NCBI GenBank assembly: GCA_000310025.1
Contig: FN648404.1
Location: 62,001 to 126,000 of the forward strand
Length of the DNA stretch: 64,000 nucleotides
Direction of reading: 5' to 3'
Source: Ectocarpus siliculosus
Lineage: Eukaryota; Sar; Phaeophyceae; Ectocarpales; Ectocarpaceae
Below the pieces are notes generated by a model. That model saw only the letters and a program-made list of their open reading frames with translations, ran no database searches and was not told the DNA's origin. Numbering within the stretch: the first letter of the stretch is position 1; each line of letters begins with the position of its first letter. Positions 35,032 to 46,463 of the stretch are shown in pieces. Made by a program: the position numbers and the translations under genes.

Positions 35032-36449
35032 ACGCGGAGATATAGACGCCCCTGTACTATTTCAGTCTGTTGTCTTAAGTGCTTTTCGCGCCTGCTGTAG
35101 CTCCAATGGCCCTGTTGTTGGCTCCTTTTGATGTACTTCATTTTCGGCCGTTTGCCTTGGCTGCCCCTTTGCCCTGTTTCCTCTGAGGCCCGGCACGCAA
35201 ATAGTGGCCTGTTCGTAGTATTAATTTTCCTCCCCCCCCCAATGCACTGAACGAAGTAGGAGTGCGGCGTAGCCTTGAAGTGTCTGATCGGAGAGGGTAG
35301 GGAGCGTTTTGGTCCTCCAAGTTATCTTTCCATGTTTATCTCGCGCGATTTGCACAATTTTCGAGCGATTGTACAATGCTTTTTTCGTGTTGTTTCTTAC
35401 GCGCGTCGCGTGTGCCGGGTCTTATTACGAAGGGCTCCATGGATGTTGACGATTTGAGAGCTGATGTAAAAAAAAACAACAAGCAGAGAGGGCGGAGTTA
35501 AGGCAAGCAGGGGGCGGAGTGCCCTGAGACTGAAACCCCGAAAGGAAGTAGTGTGCTGATGCGTGTCGCTCGATTGCCCCCGGGGGGTCGCTAGACCAGC
35601 CCTTGATCGACCCTTGCCAGTACTACGGGGAAAACGATACCCAATTGTAGCGTCTAAACCCGAGGGCTGACTAAGAGACTTAGTAGGTAAGCCCAACACC
35701 CGTGCATACTGGGTCGCATGCTTTCGGCCGAGTAATTAGGCCGTGTACATTCGACGGTTGTCACAAATTGCGTCTCGTGTACTTGTTCGATTCTCATGTG
35801 GGGTAGCAGGTTGTCAGTTTCAAATTTCCCCACAATAACGGAGTTTCAGGACCCCACCGCAAACATGTGGTGGTGTTGCAGAAGGTTCACCTGTCCGTGC
35901 GAAGTGTAACGTATATATTTCTTGTTGCAGCGTAAGGTCGCTAGAGGAGCCCGGGGCGGAAGCTTGCTCCCGTAGCATGCGGGGGAGGTGTCCAACGGAG
36001 GGGGGAGTGTGTGTGTGTGTGTTTTATTGTCCGTTGGATACGGTAGCGGGCGGCAGCGGGGAGTTGCCCATCCAAATGCGTGCAAACAATGCTCGTCGCT
36101 GATTACGCCAATGACGAAAGTCGACGGTGACAAGGAACCTTTAAGGTGCTATTGTAGAGATGATTGTTTTAGCTCTAACAAAGCTGATACTATAAATTTT
36201 ATACCGCCGTGACGGGAGTCCACACGTCAACAGCAATGGGCAATGGCAAATCCCACGGGGGAGAGAGGCTCAAATTGACTTACTCAGAGTTGGTGTCTTG
36301 TCTTGCGTCCGAAAACTCTTCCGCGGTAGACGAAAATATTGCAGTTCATTGGCGTGACGTACCCTAACACGCTTCGGACTATTGCCGGAGGCGCCTCTTG
36401 CGACAAAATTGACTTGTACCTTCAGGTAGCAGAGCGACAACAGGGTGCT
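35032..36449. other. Unannotated stretch
   Basis: No coding unit is supported. A (GT)n run lies at about 36006-36020. Frames are short and overlapping. Confidence 0.35.
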
Positions 36450-38040
36450 CGAACCCCTGTGACATGCACATGACACTTGTACCAACTGCGCACCCCCTCA
36501 CCTCCACGGTATTTTCACTTAACACCACAAACACACCCTGTTCGGCGAATATACCGCTAAAGCCAAATTTACCGTTAGGACCCTTCAAATGGCAAAAAAA
36601 AAAGCCACTACATACCAAACACCAGTCCAAATCCATGTTATTAACCCCATTGACAACATCTCAAGCTGCCAAAACAACATAATTCACCTCGAAAGAATGT
36701 CTAACATAACTCAACGCTTCATCAGAACTGTATCTCGCTCGTCGCGACGGTCAACCTCGGTAAAATGATGAGTACATCATCACGAAATGTTGAATAAAAT
36801 AGCAATCTGGTTCCAACTTCTTGACCAGCGAGGTCCATGTTCGGAAAGCACATTAGACGCTAACCCTGATCTACCAGGACACGTCAAATCCAACCTCCAA
36901 AACACCAGTACGCATGAGCGCCAATTCAGTTCAGCAAATCCTCAGTCATGTTCCCACTGGAATCTCAGACAAAAGAGTTTCGACCTAACCTTACATTAGA
37001 ATCCCACTGAAACATTGGCGTTACGGCTTTCAACCCCCTTACCTCTAGGACCCTAATCAATCGAAGCCAACACGAAATGCGGGAAACACTATCCAGCATC
37101 CCATCGGCGCACATAAGCTAGCAGTACAGTCTATGAATCGAGAAAGAAATGCGGCTATGGCCGGACTCTACGTCGGGTCCAACACGCGTGTCGTTGAGCT
37201 TCGAACCTCGACCCCTAAGCGATTCGCCGAATTGAGAGAGAAGGACTCCCGCACCCCTACCCCCCCCAACTTGTCCTCACCACGACAAGAACGCACTTTG
37301 TCGAACAAAAACACCCCAAAAACTAAAGCGAAAACAACGTAGATACTCTTCCCCTCTCCCCCAATGAAAAAGCGAAAGCGGAGACTCATGAAGAGAGATA
37401 CGAACAGGAGGAAGGAACGACCGAGGCATAGAAACGAAACAAAAGCGAGGCTATTCGCAGATGTCCAAAACGCCTGTGCGACTACGCAGCTTAAGGGGAA
37501 ATATGACGACAAAAACAGACCCGAAACCTCAAGAATAGAGGACGAAGTTATGGAAGAAGCGAAGGAAATATGACCTCAACGGAACACGCCAGAGACGAAA
37601 AGATGCGCGATACGAGCGACTCACCATATCAAGCTAGAAGAAATCATAACCCCCCCCCCTCTCTCCTGATCACAACAAGAACACGCTTTACCCAGATACG
37701 TCAATTAACTAAGAAATGCCCTCTAAACGCGTGCGAAGGGAAACGGTCATGGAAAGAGACACGAACGATAGTCAAAACGACCGAATAGTTGAGACGGAAG
37801 CGCCGCAAGACGCGGACCCGAGATGAGACAAACACCTCGGCCGCCAAACCCTTGTCCTAACCCCCCCTAACCTCAATACCTTCGACATGCGACACCACAC
37901 CCCATTCTTTAACTAAGCCAAACACGTCTGCATGACAACAGCAGAGCGTGATGTATTATCCCCCCAACCGCCGCAAAAAAATGAGAAAACAAAAAAACGC
38001 GTCGCACTCAAAACCCGAAGAAAAAAATGAAAAGACCGAA
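36450..38040. other. G-poor, A/C-rich strand-skewed region
   Basis: The plus strand is strikingly poor in G and T and rich in A and C (repeated CCCC runs, AAAA runs and CAAC-type words) for about 1.6 kb. The long frames here (for example 37133-37342 and the 114-codon minus frame at 37168-37512) mirror that composition and have no recognisable content. It lies just downstream of the minus-strand pseudogene ending at 38067. Confidence 0.5.
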
Positions 38041-38066
38041 ACGCGTATATACAAGAGGTCTGAGAT

Positions 38067-39089
38067 CTACGAGTCGTCGGCGTCCTCACCCTCGTCGTCG
38101 TCGCTGAGGCATACGTGTTTCCTGAACCTCCTCTGAATCAGTCCGTGGATGTCACGGTCCTTGTTATTGTTTTGATAGTCGACCATCAGACCGAGGAGGT
38201 CGCGTTCCTTTCGCCACTTGCGCTCTTCCTCGGACGCCCCGGCTGAAGCCCGGGCCTTAGGCCCGGCTGCATTCCGGCTGCAGCCCCGCCACCCCCCAGC
38301 AACGCGCTCGCGACCGACTCAATCGCGCTGGCAGACCGGTTGGCGTAACCCGCAATATCTTCGGATCCGCTACCCCGAGCGAAAGCCTGCATGGTCGACG
38401 CCGTGAACTTCGGCAGCCCCGCCCCCGTCCCCTGTCCCTACGGGGTGCCACCGCCATCTCGCCCGTTACCGCTGACTTGTCCTCCTCCCGCCTTTCCTTT
38501 CCCCTCGCCTTTAGACGCTCCGCCCCCGCCCATGGCCCCAGCTGGGGGCGTCCCTTGACTGAATCTTTTCTCGACTTCATCGTCGTCAAGCTCAAGCGCA
38601 CCGTCATCCTCGCCCCCCCCGAAGTCCGGTGGTTGGGAGCCGCCATCCTCGCCGCCCCTTCCCCCCTCACCATCCCTGGCGGCGTGCCGGATGCTAGGCG
38701 GGGACAGCCCAGAGTGTAGAGGCTCCCCGCTAGTCTCTAGCGTCGACGGCGGGTAGTGGCACGACTTGTTGTCTGACCAGGCCTTCGCCCGCGCGATGAC
38801 TAACGGCTTTGTCACCTCCTTGGCCGGAGCAACAGACCCCGTACCGTGGTGATTCTTTTTCTGCGCCGCCGAGTACTGTTGTTTCTGGCTGCCCACATAC
38901 TTCTTGATAGCGACGAATCTCCCGGGGTCAAGGACAACCGTGGAGTCCCCCTGGTAATCTCCGTTTAGCTTCAGGTTGGCCTCGAAGGGGATGAGGATAG
39001 GGCGCTTCCACATCATAAACGTCCTGTCGCTTAATCCCTTGAACGCAGGGTGCTTGCGAGGCGTAGTGCGGACCAGAAGGAAGGGAACA
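38067..39089 (-). pseudogene. Broken gene of unknown family, Gly/Asp/Lys-rich
   Basis: Begins at 39089 after a TTTTCTCACATAG acceptor and reads KHPAFKGLSDRTFMMWKRPI, then FEANLKLNGDYQGDSTVVLD, a basic stretch, an acidic Gly-rich linker (EDDGALELDDDEVEKRFSQG) and a Gly/Lys tail. An in-frame TAG at 38440-38438 interrupts it. The same frame then continues with GLPKFTASTMQAFARGSGSE and ASAIESVASALLGGGG. Near 38230-38290 the frame must shift to reach RKWRKERDLLGLMVDYQNNN, RDIHGLIQRRFRKHVCLSDD and an Asp-rich end (TAG, 38069-38067). One stop plus one shift point to a dead copy. The 5' exons were not found. The basic C-terminal helix suggests DNA or protein binding; I do not recognise the family. 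Confidence 0.6.
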
Positions 39090-39240
39090 CTATGTGAGAA
39101 AACGCCCGTCTACGTTCGTCGAGGTAGCACAAGCCTCGCGAGACGTAGCCTTGCTAAATCGCGATGAAATAACCCAAGGTGTAATACAACAGCTACAGCC
39201 AATAATCGACTTCACATGACCGACTCTCTGTGGAAGCAAC

Positions 39241-39720
39241 AACATCCAATCAAAGTGGCATACCGAAAGCTTACTCGCAAAGACAGTGTCCAGGGACAAA
39301 GGCGACGCGCGTGAAAAATGGCGTGGCTGTTGCCTAAGAGATCATAGAACAAATACAAGATGGACATGGAATTCTCGGCCAGGGCGAACTGAGCATTCCG
39401 AAAGCGCCAAGGGTCCAACGGATACTGAGGAAGGCATACCGAAAGGCTAAAATTCATCGAAAACAGTGTCCGAGGACGGATTGGCGTGGCTGTTGCCGAA
39501 GAAACCATAGAAAATAGAAAAGATGAACGAACGAACATGGAATAATGGGTAAGCAAGAACCGAGCATGCATTTCGAAAGCGCGAAGGGTCCAACCTATAC
39601 TTAAGATGGCATACCGAAAGGATACTCGCAAAGACAGTGTCTGAGGACGAAGGCGAAGCTGCAGGTGTGTGATAGATGGCGTGGCTGCTGGCGACCAGAG
39701 AATAGAAAATAGGAAATACT
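39241..39720. repeat. Tandem repeat, ~176-bp unit, three copies
   Basis: GGCATACCGAAAG occurs at 39258, 39434 and 39609 (spacing 176 and 175 bp). It is followed in each unit by ACAGTGTC(C/T)GAGGAC-type and GGCGTGGCTG(T/C)TG-type segments. Long minus frames reflect the repeat. Confidence 0.8.
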
Positions 39721-39837
39721 ACTATGCATAAAGCTCCCGTTCCTGTCACACTTACAGAAATGAAGAAGGGTGGAAGCAGGTGACGCGCTCCACGGAGGAA
39801 ACGGAAAGAACAGAAAAGAAGCCAGGCCATATGGATT

Positions 39838-41080
39838 TGTATGTCCTGACCGCAGCTACTGCTGATAGACCCCCTCCAGTGTGTATCTCCGGGGCTGCCG
39901 TTCTCTCCGACGCGTCATGCAGTGGTATCATGAAGACGCATCCGCGGCTGTGCCGTATTGGGCTGTGTAGAAGCCAATTTGCTGTAGAGTACTGCTGCTT
40001 GCTTAGACCATTCGTATTTTAACGCCCTGACCGCAACTACTGCTGACATACCTCCTCCAGTGTATATCTCCTGGACTGCCGTTCTCTCCGACGCGTTATG
40101 CAGTGAGGGCACTCCTGGGATCATGGCATGATGGTGTCTATACGTCGTGGGCACGGTACTCATATTTCGGCCAAAGACTCAACCCAGTCACACAACAACG
40201 AACTCATATCCGCCAAGACTCCACCGAGGTCCACAACATTTGTTACGTGTAGTCTATTTTCCTGTATGCATATGGTACCATCTTTGCCACAAATTGGACA
40301 CCGTGTGTTCTCGCCTGCGTATTTCGTCTTCGTCGGTTGTGAGGTGTCGTCGATCGGTGGCGGAGACTATAGTATCACACAGGGTGATGTTGAAACGTTT
40401 ACTTGTTGTCGATGGCAGGCGTGTGTATGTGTGTACCTGTCGTACAAGTACCGTAGCTTCCCGCGAGACTGTCGGGAACGTTATGCGGAGACCGGAGGAC
40501 CTTCGTTCGAAGTTTCCAGCTTTTCTCGGGTGGTGTGGTTGTCGTTTGCTGGATGTACCATGGAAGGGCACGATCGTCACCCATCCTTGCTACAATGTCC
40601 CCCATACCATGTGTACTCGTGTCGTTATCACGTTTCGCGTGAGGCCTCCTGTTCGAACCTACAGTATACCTCGCAGGTGCTGGTGCTGTACAAAGCGTGC
40701 TTTCCCCGTGTCGTTGTTTAGCAACATACTCACACGCGTTCGCCATTCAGGCGCTGCCAAAGCTGAGGGAATGGTTGGGGTGGTATCATGAAGACGGATA
40801 CGCGGCTGTGCCGTATCGTGCTGTGTAGAAGACAATTGCTGTACAACTGCTCCTGTACAGCAGTGCTGCTGCTGCTTACCATACCGAAATGCATTTGTAT
40901 GTCCTGACCACAACTACTGCTGACAGACCTCCTCCAGTGTATATCTCCTGAATTGCCGTTCTCTCCGACGCGTTGTGCAGTGAGAGCGCTCTTGGAGTCA
41001 TGGCACGGCGTCTATACACGGTGGGCACGGTACTCATTTACCCGCCAAAGACTCCACGCAGTTACACAACAACAGCAAAT
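39838..41080. repeat. Interleaved segmental duplications A-B-A ... B-A
   Basis: Block A (CCTGACCGCAACTACTGCTG, then CTGCCGTTCTCTCCGACGCG) starts at about 39845, 40024 and 40905. Block B (GGTATCATGAAGACG, then GGCTGTGCCGTAT) starts at about 39925 and 40785. Between them (40128-40791) two long overlapping plus frames of 197 and 214 codons have no recognisable protein and probably arise by chance. Confidence 0.7.
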
Positions 41081-41326
41081 TCGTGATATTATTTTTCTCA
41101 TGCTTTACGTAGTATATTTTCAAGTAAAATGACGGCCGACGGACGACGTTCTGCGAGTAATTAATTAATTAACATGATTTTATGGCGTGCATGCTCTACA
41201 TAACATGTGCATATGAAATATCATGTGTTGGAATTACACGAGAGATGCAGCACGATACTCCGGAGCATAACTCGAGCGAAGCCAGATTTCTAATCTGGCC
41301 TGTGAGGTTTTAGCGCAGTATTGCCC

Positions 41327-41968
41327 TCAATGAAAATTAAAGTTTGTAGTATAACGTTTACGGTAGGATTTATCTGTGGTTAGACAACAGTAGTACATCA
41401 TTTGAAATGAAAGGGGGGCAGCACATTTTTTTTTTCGGATCACACACAGCAGAGTGCAGCTACCTGCAGAACACACACTCAGGCACACCGCAGACAACAC
41501 ACGCAAAGCGGGCACAGCGACACATGCACAGCGGGCACGGCGGATAGAACAACGGTAAAAACCGCGTTCAGGTCGTTGATTGTCCAAACCGAGACATTGC
41601 ATGGTGCCCTCGTCTCCGACGGCTGCTGTTGACGCGCGGGGAGTTTCGTACCACCACAAGTTGCCACACATGACAAACACGAAAACAGGACAGTGAGGAC
41701 AGCAGCAGCCCCGAGGCCTCCAACGCGCTGATTTCCTCGGTTCGGCTGTCCATATGATCTTCACTCCCAGCGTTGTGCTGCTCCTAGAAGGTGTGTGAGA
41801 GTGATGTACCACCTCGCGAAACTGTCGTTTGAAAAAATGCGGTGAGATGGCCTGGTTTGGGTCAGAAGTCAGCCAGGCAAACCCACGGCACCACGCAGCA
41901 GTAGAGCAATAGGGCCTCCGACACGCTAGTTCTTTCGGATTGGTCATGTATATGATATCGACCCTCAA
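41327..41968 (-). other. 213-codon open frame, unsupported
   Basis: A long uninterrupted minus frame with many Cys (ALRVLSAVCLSVCSAGSCTL). It contains an internal diverged duplication (about 41700-41790 and 41890-41960) and CA/CAC-rich low-complexity sequence. No domain or splice evidence is seen, so I do not call it a gene. Confidence 0.25.
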
Positions 41969-42333
41969 CGCCGTCGCCTCTCTACGGTTGTTGAGTTCGT
42001 GTACCTTTCGACAGGGAGCGATAAAGAAAATGAGGGAAGGACTTGAAGAAATCGCAGGCGCTCCCTGCTCCCTCCCCCCAGTGCTGAAAATCGCAGGCCG
42101 GGTGGACAGGGTCTTCGGAAATGTACTGTCCTCTGTGTCGGCATTCCATTCTGTGCATGTACCACCGCTCTATGGTGAGCAAAACCAATTTGACCTCTTG
42201 TGTCAAGCAAGGCTTGCATTCAGCGATAGGAAACGTTTTTGCACCGATCTTTTTTACCGATCGGGGAATATTTTTCACCGATTCGTATATTTGGGGAGTC
42301 GATACGTCGGAATACGCCTCAGTAGCACGCACT

Positions 42334-42400
42334 TCCGCCCGTGGACGCACACGTCTGACGACAGTTTCATCTATCAGCTGTCGCTCGATGTAGCGACTGC
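42334..42400 (+). repeat. Dispersed repeat shared with 33285-33350
   Basis: Same segment as in the transposase intron (CCGCCCGTGGACGCACACGT ... CATCTATCAGCTGTCGCTCG). Confidence 0.75.
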
Positions 42401-44280
42401 TATCCTATCTTATTCCCTGAAATTCTACCACTTTATCTGGTGCATGTAGCCTGCATACAGGCTGAAGTCTCCCCCCTCTCCCCTCCTCCTTCGCCAACCC
42501 GAGGTTCATTCATCGGGTTCGCAGGACCGGTAATGTGCTGGGCGGCGGACCACTGGCGAGAAATCGCCTCTGCATCATCGCCGTACCCACAAGTGTGAAC
42601 GATTGTCCACCCCGGAAACAATAACTTGCATAGTTCCATTTCACACACTCTGTGGGTGCTTCAATGCGTGAAAAGCTTTGTCCACTCATCACCAGTCAAT
42701 GCTGTCAAGTTGTTGGTGGTCTTTCAGATATATTTGATTTTTTTATATTATTTCAGATTTGTTTCAATGAGCGAATACCTATTTTATTCTTGAGGGTCTT
42801 CGAATGAGTACCTTTCTGTTCACTCTTCATTCCATCGTCGGTGTTTTTCTTGAGAGGACCGCGTCAAGTTCATTATCGCATCAAGTTTCGGTGAGAGTTC
42901 AGCTCCATCTACGTCTGTCTGTCTGCGGCAGATATTCAGAACTTTCCCCAACCAGGAAGGAGCGTCACACTTTCTATATTCCTTTGACATTTCTCATTAA
43001 CGTTCGTGCCCACCTTACACGGAGATTTCGCGGAGAAAACGAAGGACGGGGGTGGTGGTAGTCCCCCGCGTCCTTAGCTCTTGTACTTGTATACAAATAA
43101 GAAATGTATCATGACACGATGAATGTCGCCGGTTGTTTTCGAATACCGGAAAAACAGTCTAAGTATTTTAAAGTTTTCACCGAAAGAACGAAATATCTGT
43201 GGACATATACGGACAGCTGGAACGGGAACAAACCCATGGCACAGGTTGACGCAGGCTCGCGTGTCGTGGATGGTGGGGGCCGCACCGACGCTGCGGTACC
43301 CACACGCTCTTTTAGGCACTGTTCATTGTCGTGGATGTACCGGTCTCGCCGTGGTGGGATTGTTTGCTGAGATGGATACAGCGGTAGACTGTCGCATATA
43401 ATGTGTGGATGATTGTTCAGATGCTGCTGTAGAAACCCATATTCGAAGGGCCGGAAACAGAGACGCAGGCGTAGCAAGATAAATGTGGTTGTCGCTATTG
43501 CAATTTTACAATGTGTATATAGGACTCTCTGCTGTGTATTGTAGCAACGCGGGAGAAACGAGTTTGACTGCTGATTGATGGCGTGAACAAAAAAAGACTC
43601 GGATTCATCATCAACCACCTACTACTGCTGTCCTTGCTGCTGCTAGTGCTGCCGTGCAGACATGCACTTCTTGCTCCCCTCGCTTTTATGCTGCTAGCAG
43701 GAGGCAAAAGTAGTTTCAAGAATCGTTTCCGACGCCCCGTAAATACGATGCGTTTGGTCGCACTTACTTTTAAGAACATGAAAGAGGCGCCAACTGTACG
43801 CGTCAATTGTTTGTCTCTGTTTCGGGGGTGGGTGCATCGACCGAATATATCCAAAACAATACGACTAAGAACCCGCGTTCATGACTGCGGGTGCCTGTGC
43901 TAAGATTTATCTACAGCAACAGCGTGTCACTTGGCCCGGGGGCGTCGCATTTAATTGCCCTTCGTCCGGTCACAGGAGGAACTACATGATGATACGCAAG
44001 TTTTCGGTCGTATCCACGACACACCAAAAATAAATTAAGCAACCACATATATATACATATATATATATATGTTTTTCCCCATACTAAAACTTCGAAATGT
44101 GTCACGACACGACCGCCATCCTGTAAATATAGACTCATCTACAATTATGTCGGAAGCCTGAGACGCAAGAGTTCAATTCAACCATTGTTTCACTCTTAAA
44201 GCAAGACGTTTTTTTCGGTGCATCAGTTCGCGGTCGCCTTGAGACTGTTTTTTTTGCCGGCTGTTGCCCGCTGCAGCGGG
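42401..44280. other. Unannotated stretch with AT microsatellite
   Basis: No gene is supported. A (TA)n-rich run of about 25 bp lies near 44046-44072. The frame at 43583-43903 starts with a hydrophobic stretch (HLLLLSLLLLVLPC) made by CTG/TGC-rich DNA and overlaps a long minus frame; I treat it as chance. Confidence 0.35.
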
Positions 44281-44284
44281 CCAG

Positions 44285-44555
44285 TCTCTGGATCACAGCG
44301 CCCCTGTCGCGAGCTGCCCGAGACTCCAAAGGTTTGAGTAGAGTTACAGCACGGTGAATGCACGCAACCACTACTTCAGTCATTGAGCTAGACGTTGCGG
44401 TGCGCTAAATCGGATTTAATTGTTTTCAAATGGGGTCTGAACAATTTTTTCGGCCATCTTTGCCGACGTGGGCGTGCCGATCTCACGATCACAGCGCCTC
44501 TGTCGCGAGCTCGAGACTCAAAGGGCGAGCCGAGTTACAGCACCGTGAAGTACGA
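44285..44555. repeat. Direct duplication, ~200 bp apart
   Basis: GATCACAGCGCC(C/T)CTGTCGC, CGAGACTC and GAGTTACAGCAC(C/G)GTGAA-type segments occur at about 44290-44355 and again at 44488-44550. Confidence 0.65.
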
Positions 44556-44677
44556 CTAAATCTCCTGCATCCGGGTGCGTCTAGGCAAAGGACTGTCGCC
44601 TCTAAAGTTCTTTCAGCTCATTGGACGAGATTTTGGAGAACGTCAACTCATAAACTATGACCGACCACGTTGTTGTT

Positions 44678-45325
44678 ACATGTAGCACCGAAGGCGGATT
44701 TTATTGCAATTGTGCCGCGTGGTGCCAACGAGATATCGGCAGACTACTGTCGCACCTTCTCTAGCGTAAGCAAAGATTGCTGGTGACATGTAGCACCGAA
44801 GGCGGATTTTATTGCAAAGATGCCGCGTGGTGCCAACGAGATATCGACAGACTGCTGTCGCACCTTCTCTAGCGTAAGCAAAGATTGCTGGTGACATGTA
44901 GCACCGAAGGCGGATTTTATTGCAAAGATGACGCGTGGTGCCAACGAGATATCGACAGACTGCTGTCGCACCTTCTCTAGCGTAAGCAAAGATTGCTGGT
45001 GACATGTAGCACCGAAGGCGGATTTTATTGCAAAGATGCCGCGTGGTGCCAACGAGATATCGACAGACTGCTGTCGCACCTTCTCTAGCGTAAGCAAAGA
45101 TTGCTGGTGACATGTAGCACCGAAGGCGGATTTTATTGCAAAGATGCCGCGTGGTGCCAACGAGATATCGACAGACTGCTGTCGCACCTTCTCTAGCGTA
45201 AGCAAAGATTGCTGGTGACATGTAGCACCGAAGGCGGATTTTATTGCAAAGATGCCGCGTGGTGCCAACGAGATATCGACACACTGCTGTCGCACCTTCT
45301 CTAGCGTAAGCAAAGCTAACTGGAG
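44678..45325. repeat. Six tandem 108-bp units, open in frame on the minus strand
   Basis: ACATGTAGCACCGAAGGCGG starts at 44678, 44786, 44894, 45002, 45110 and 45218: exactly 108 bp each, nearly identical. Because 108 is a multiple of three, one minus frame (44676-45410, 244 codons) reads through as 36-residue repeats (YAREGATAVCRYLVGTTRHL type), and another minus frame also stays open. No signal peptide, start context or known repeat family makes this a convincing gene. The near-identity suggests recent expansion. Confidence 0.92.
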
Positions 45326-45420
45326 TAATTTCTTCGAAGTCCTCACGTGCATCGTGTGTCTTCACGTACGTGCACACAGCAACATATATATGCCTGGAAT
45401 ACATACACACCCTCCAAGTG

Positions 45421-45980
45421 GCAAGTACAGGTCTTCTCCTGCTGTAGGAAGGAATTGAACAGGGTTAGTTTTTTATTGCTGTGGTACTGTACGCCAAAGC
45501 TGGCTTGTGCTTTGAGTTTTCGAACATGAATGCACATCTCACGGAATTGTAAGTTTGTTTGTCTTCTGTAATACTGCCAACGACGCTGTACAGTTGTATT
45601 GAACGTGCTGCCGTAGCCTACACTCTACCGTATACAGGTGAACGGTAAATGAATATAGATAGATCAAGTTTTAGTCGCAATGCACATTTCGTGGATACCA
45701 CGAGCATTTGGTGGAATATCTTCTGGAAGTTAGTCAGAAGTTAGTCGGTAAAGCGTGAAAGCGTGACCTTTTCGCGGAACTCTTGAATTCTTAGTTGGCA
45801 TGCATAATAATATAGTCTGAGGCAAGGTTGCAAGTACAGGTCTGCTGCTGTATAGGAAGGAATTTGACAGGGTTTGTTTAATCTTTTTTTGTATGTTGTT
45901 GCACGCCACAGCCTTTTTTTTCTAAAGTAAAGCTTTCGCTTGTGCTTTGAGTTTTTGAACATGCATTGCATGCACATCGT
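45421..45980. repeat. Direct duplication, ~410 bp apart
   Basis: GCAAGTACAGGTCT, GGAAGGAATT(T)GA, CAGGGTT and TTGTGCTTTGAGTTTT segments at 45421-45540 recur in order at 45829-45980 with insertions and changes. Confidence 0.65.
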
Positions 45981-46463
45981 GACCTGCCAAGGGCGCACAA
46001 AAAAGTTTTTATCCGACACCTAACCCTACCCCCCCCCCCGCCGGGAGGGGTGTGAAAAAAGTTTTTTTTTTTGGAATATTTTCGTACAGGCTTTCTTTTG
46101 GCTTTCTCCTTCTCCGTTGCGTGTGCTTGCGTGTGGTGGTGTTTACGGCACGACGTGCAAGCAGGACCTTATTACTAGGAAGGTGTAGATTGCTACTTCA
46201 TGTACTGAAATAAGCGGTGATGGGCTGGGGACACTTCTTATTTGGTTTTCAAGTTTTGAAGTACAGCAGCAGTAGTGCTTGACGACAACCCCTCAGCTAC
46301 AAGTAACTTAGAACTTCTCCAAGCCTCTGCGACAAGTTCACGACATTTGACCTCGGTCGAATGTGGCGAACGGACACAACCAAATGACACATACCCATGC
46401 GTCGAAACGTCATCATTCCAAGCTTACTCAAGCCGGCAACATGCCGAAGAGGGGCTGTCGATG

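Noticed and set aside
40128-40791. Two overlapping plus-strand frames of 197 and 214 codons as genes
   Set aside because: Mutually overlapping, no recognisable protein, no GC-rich third positions, and flanked by segmental duplications.
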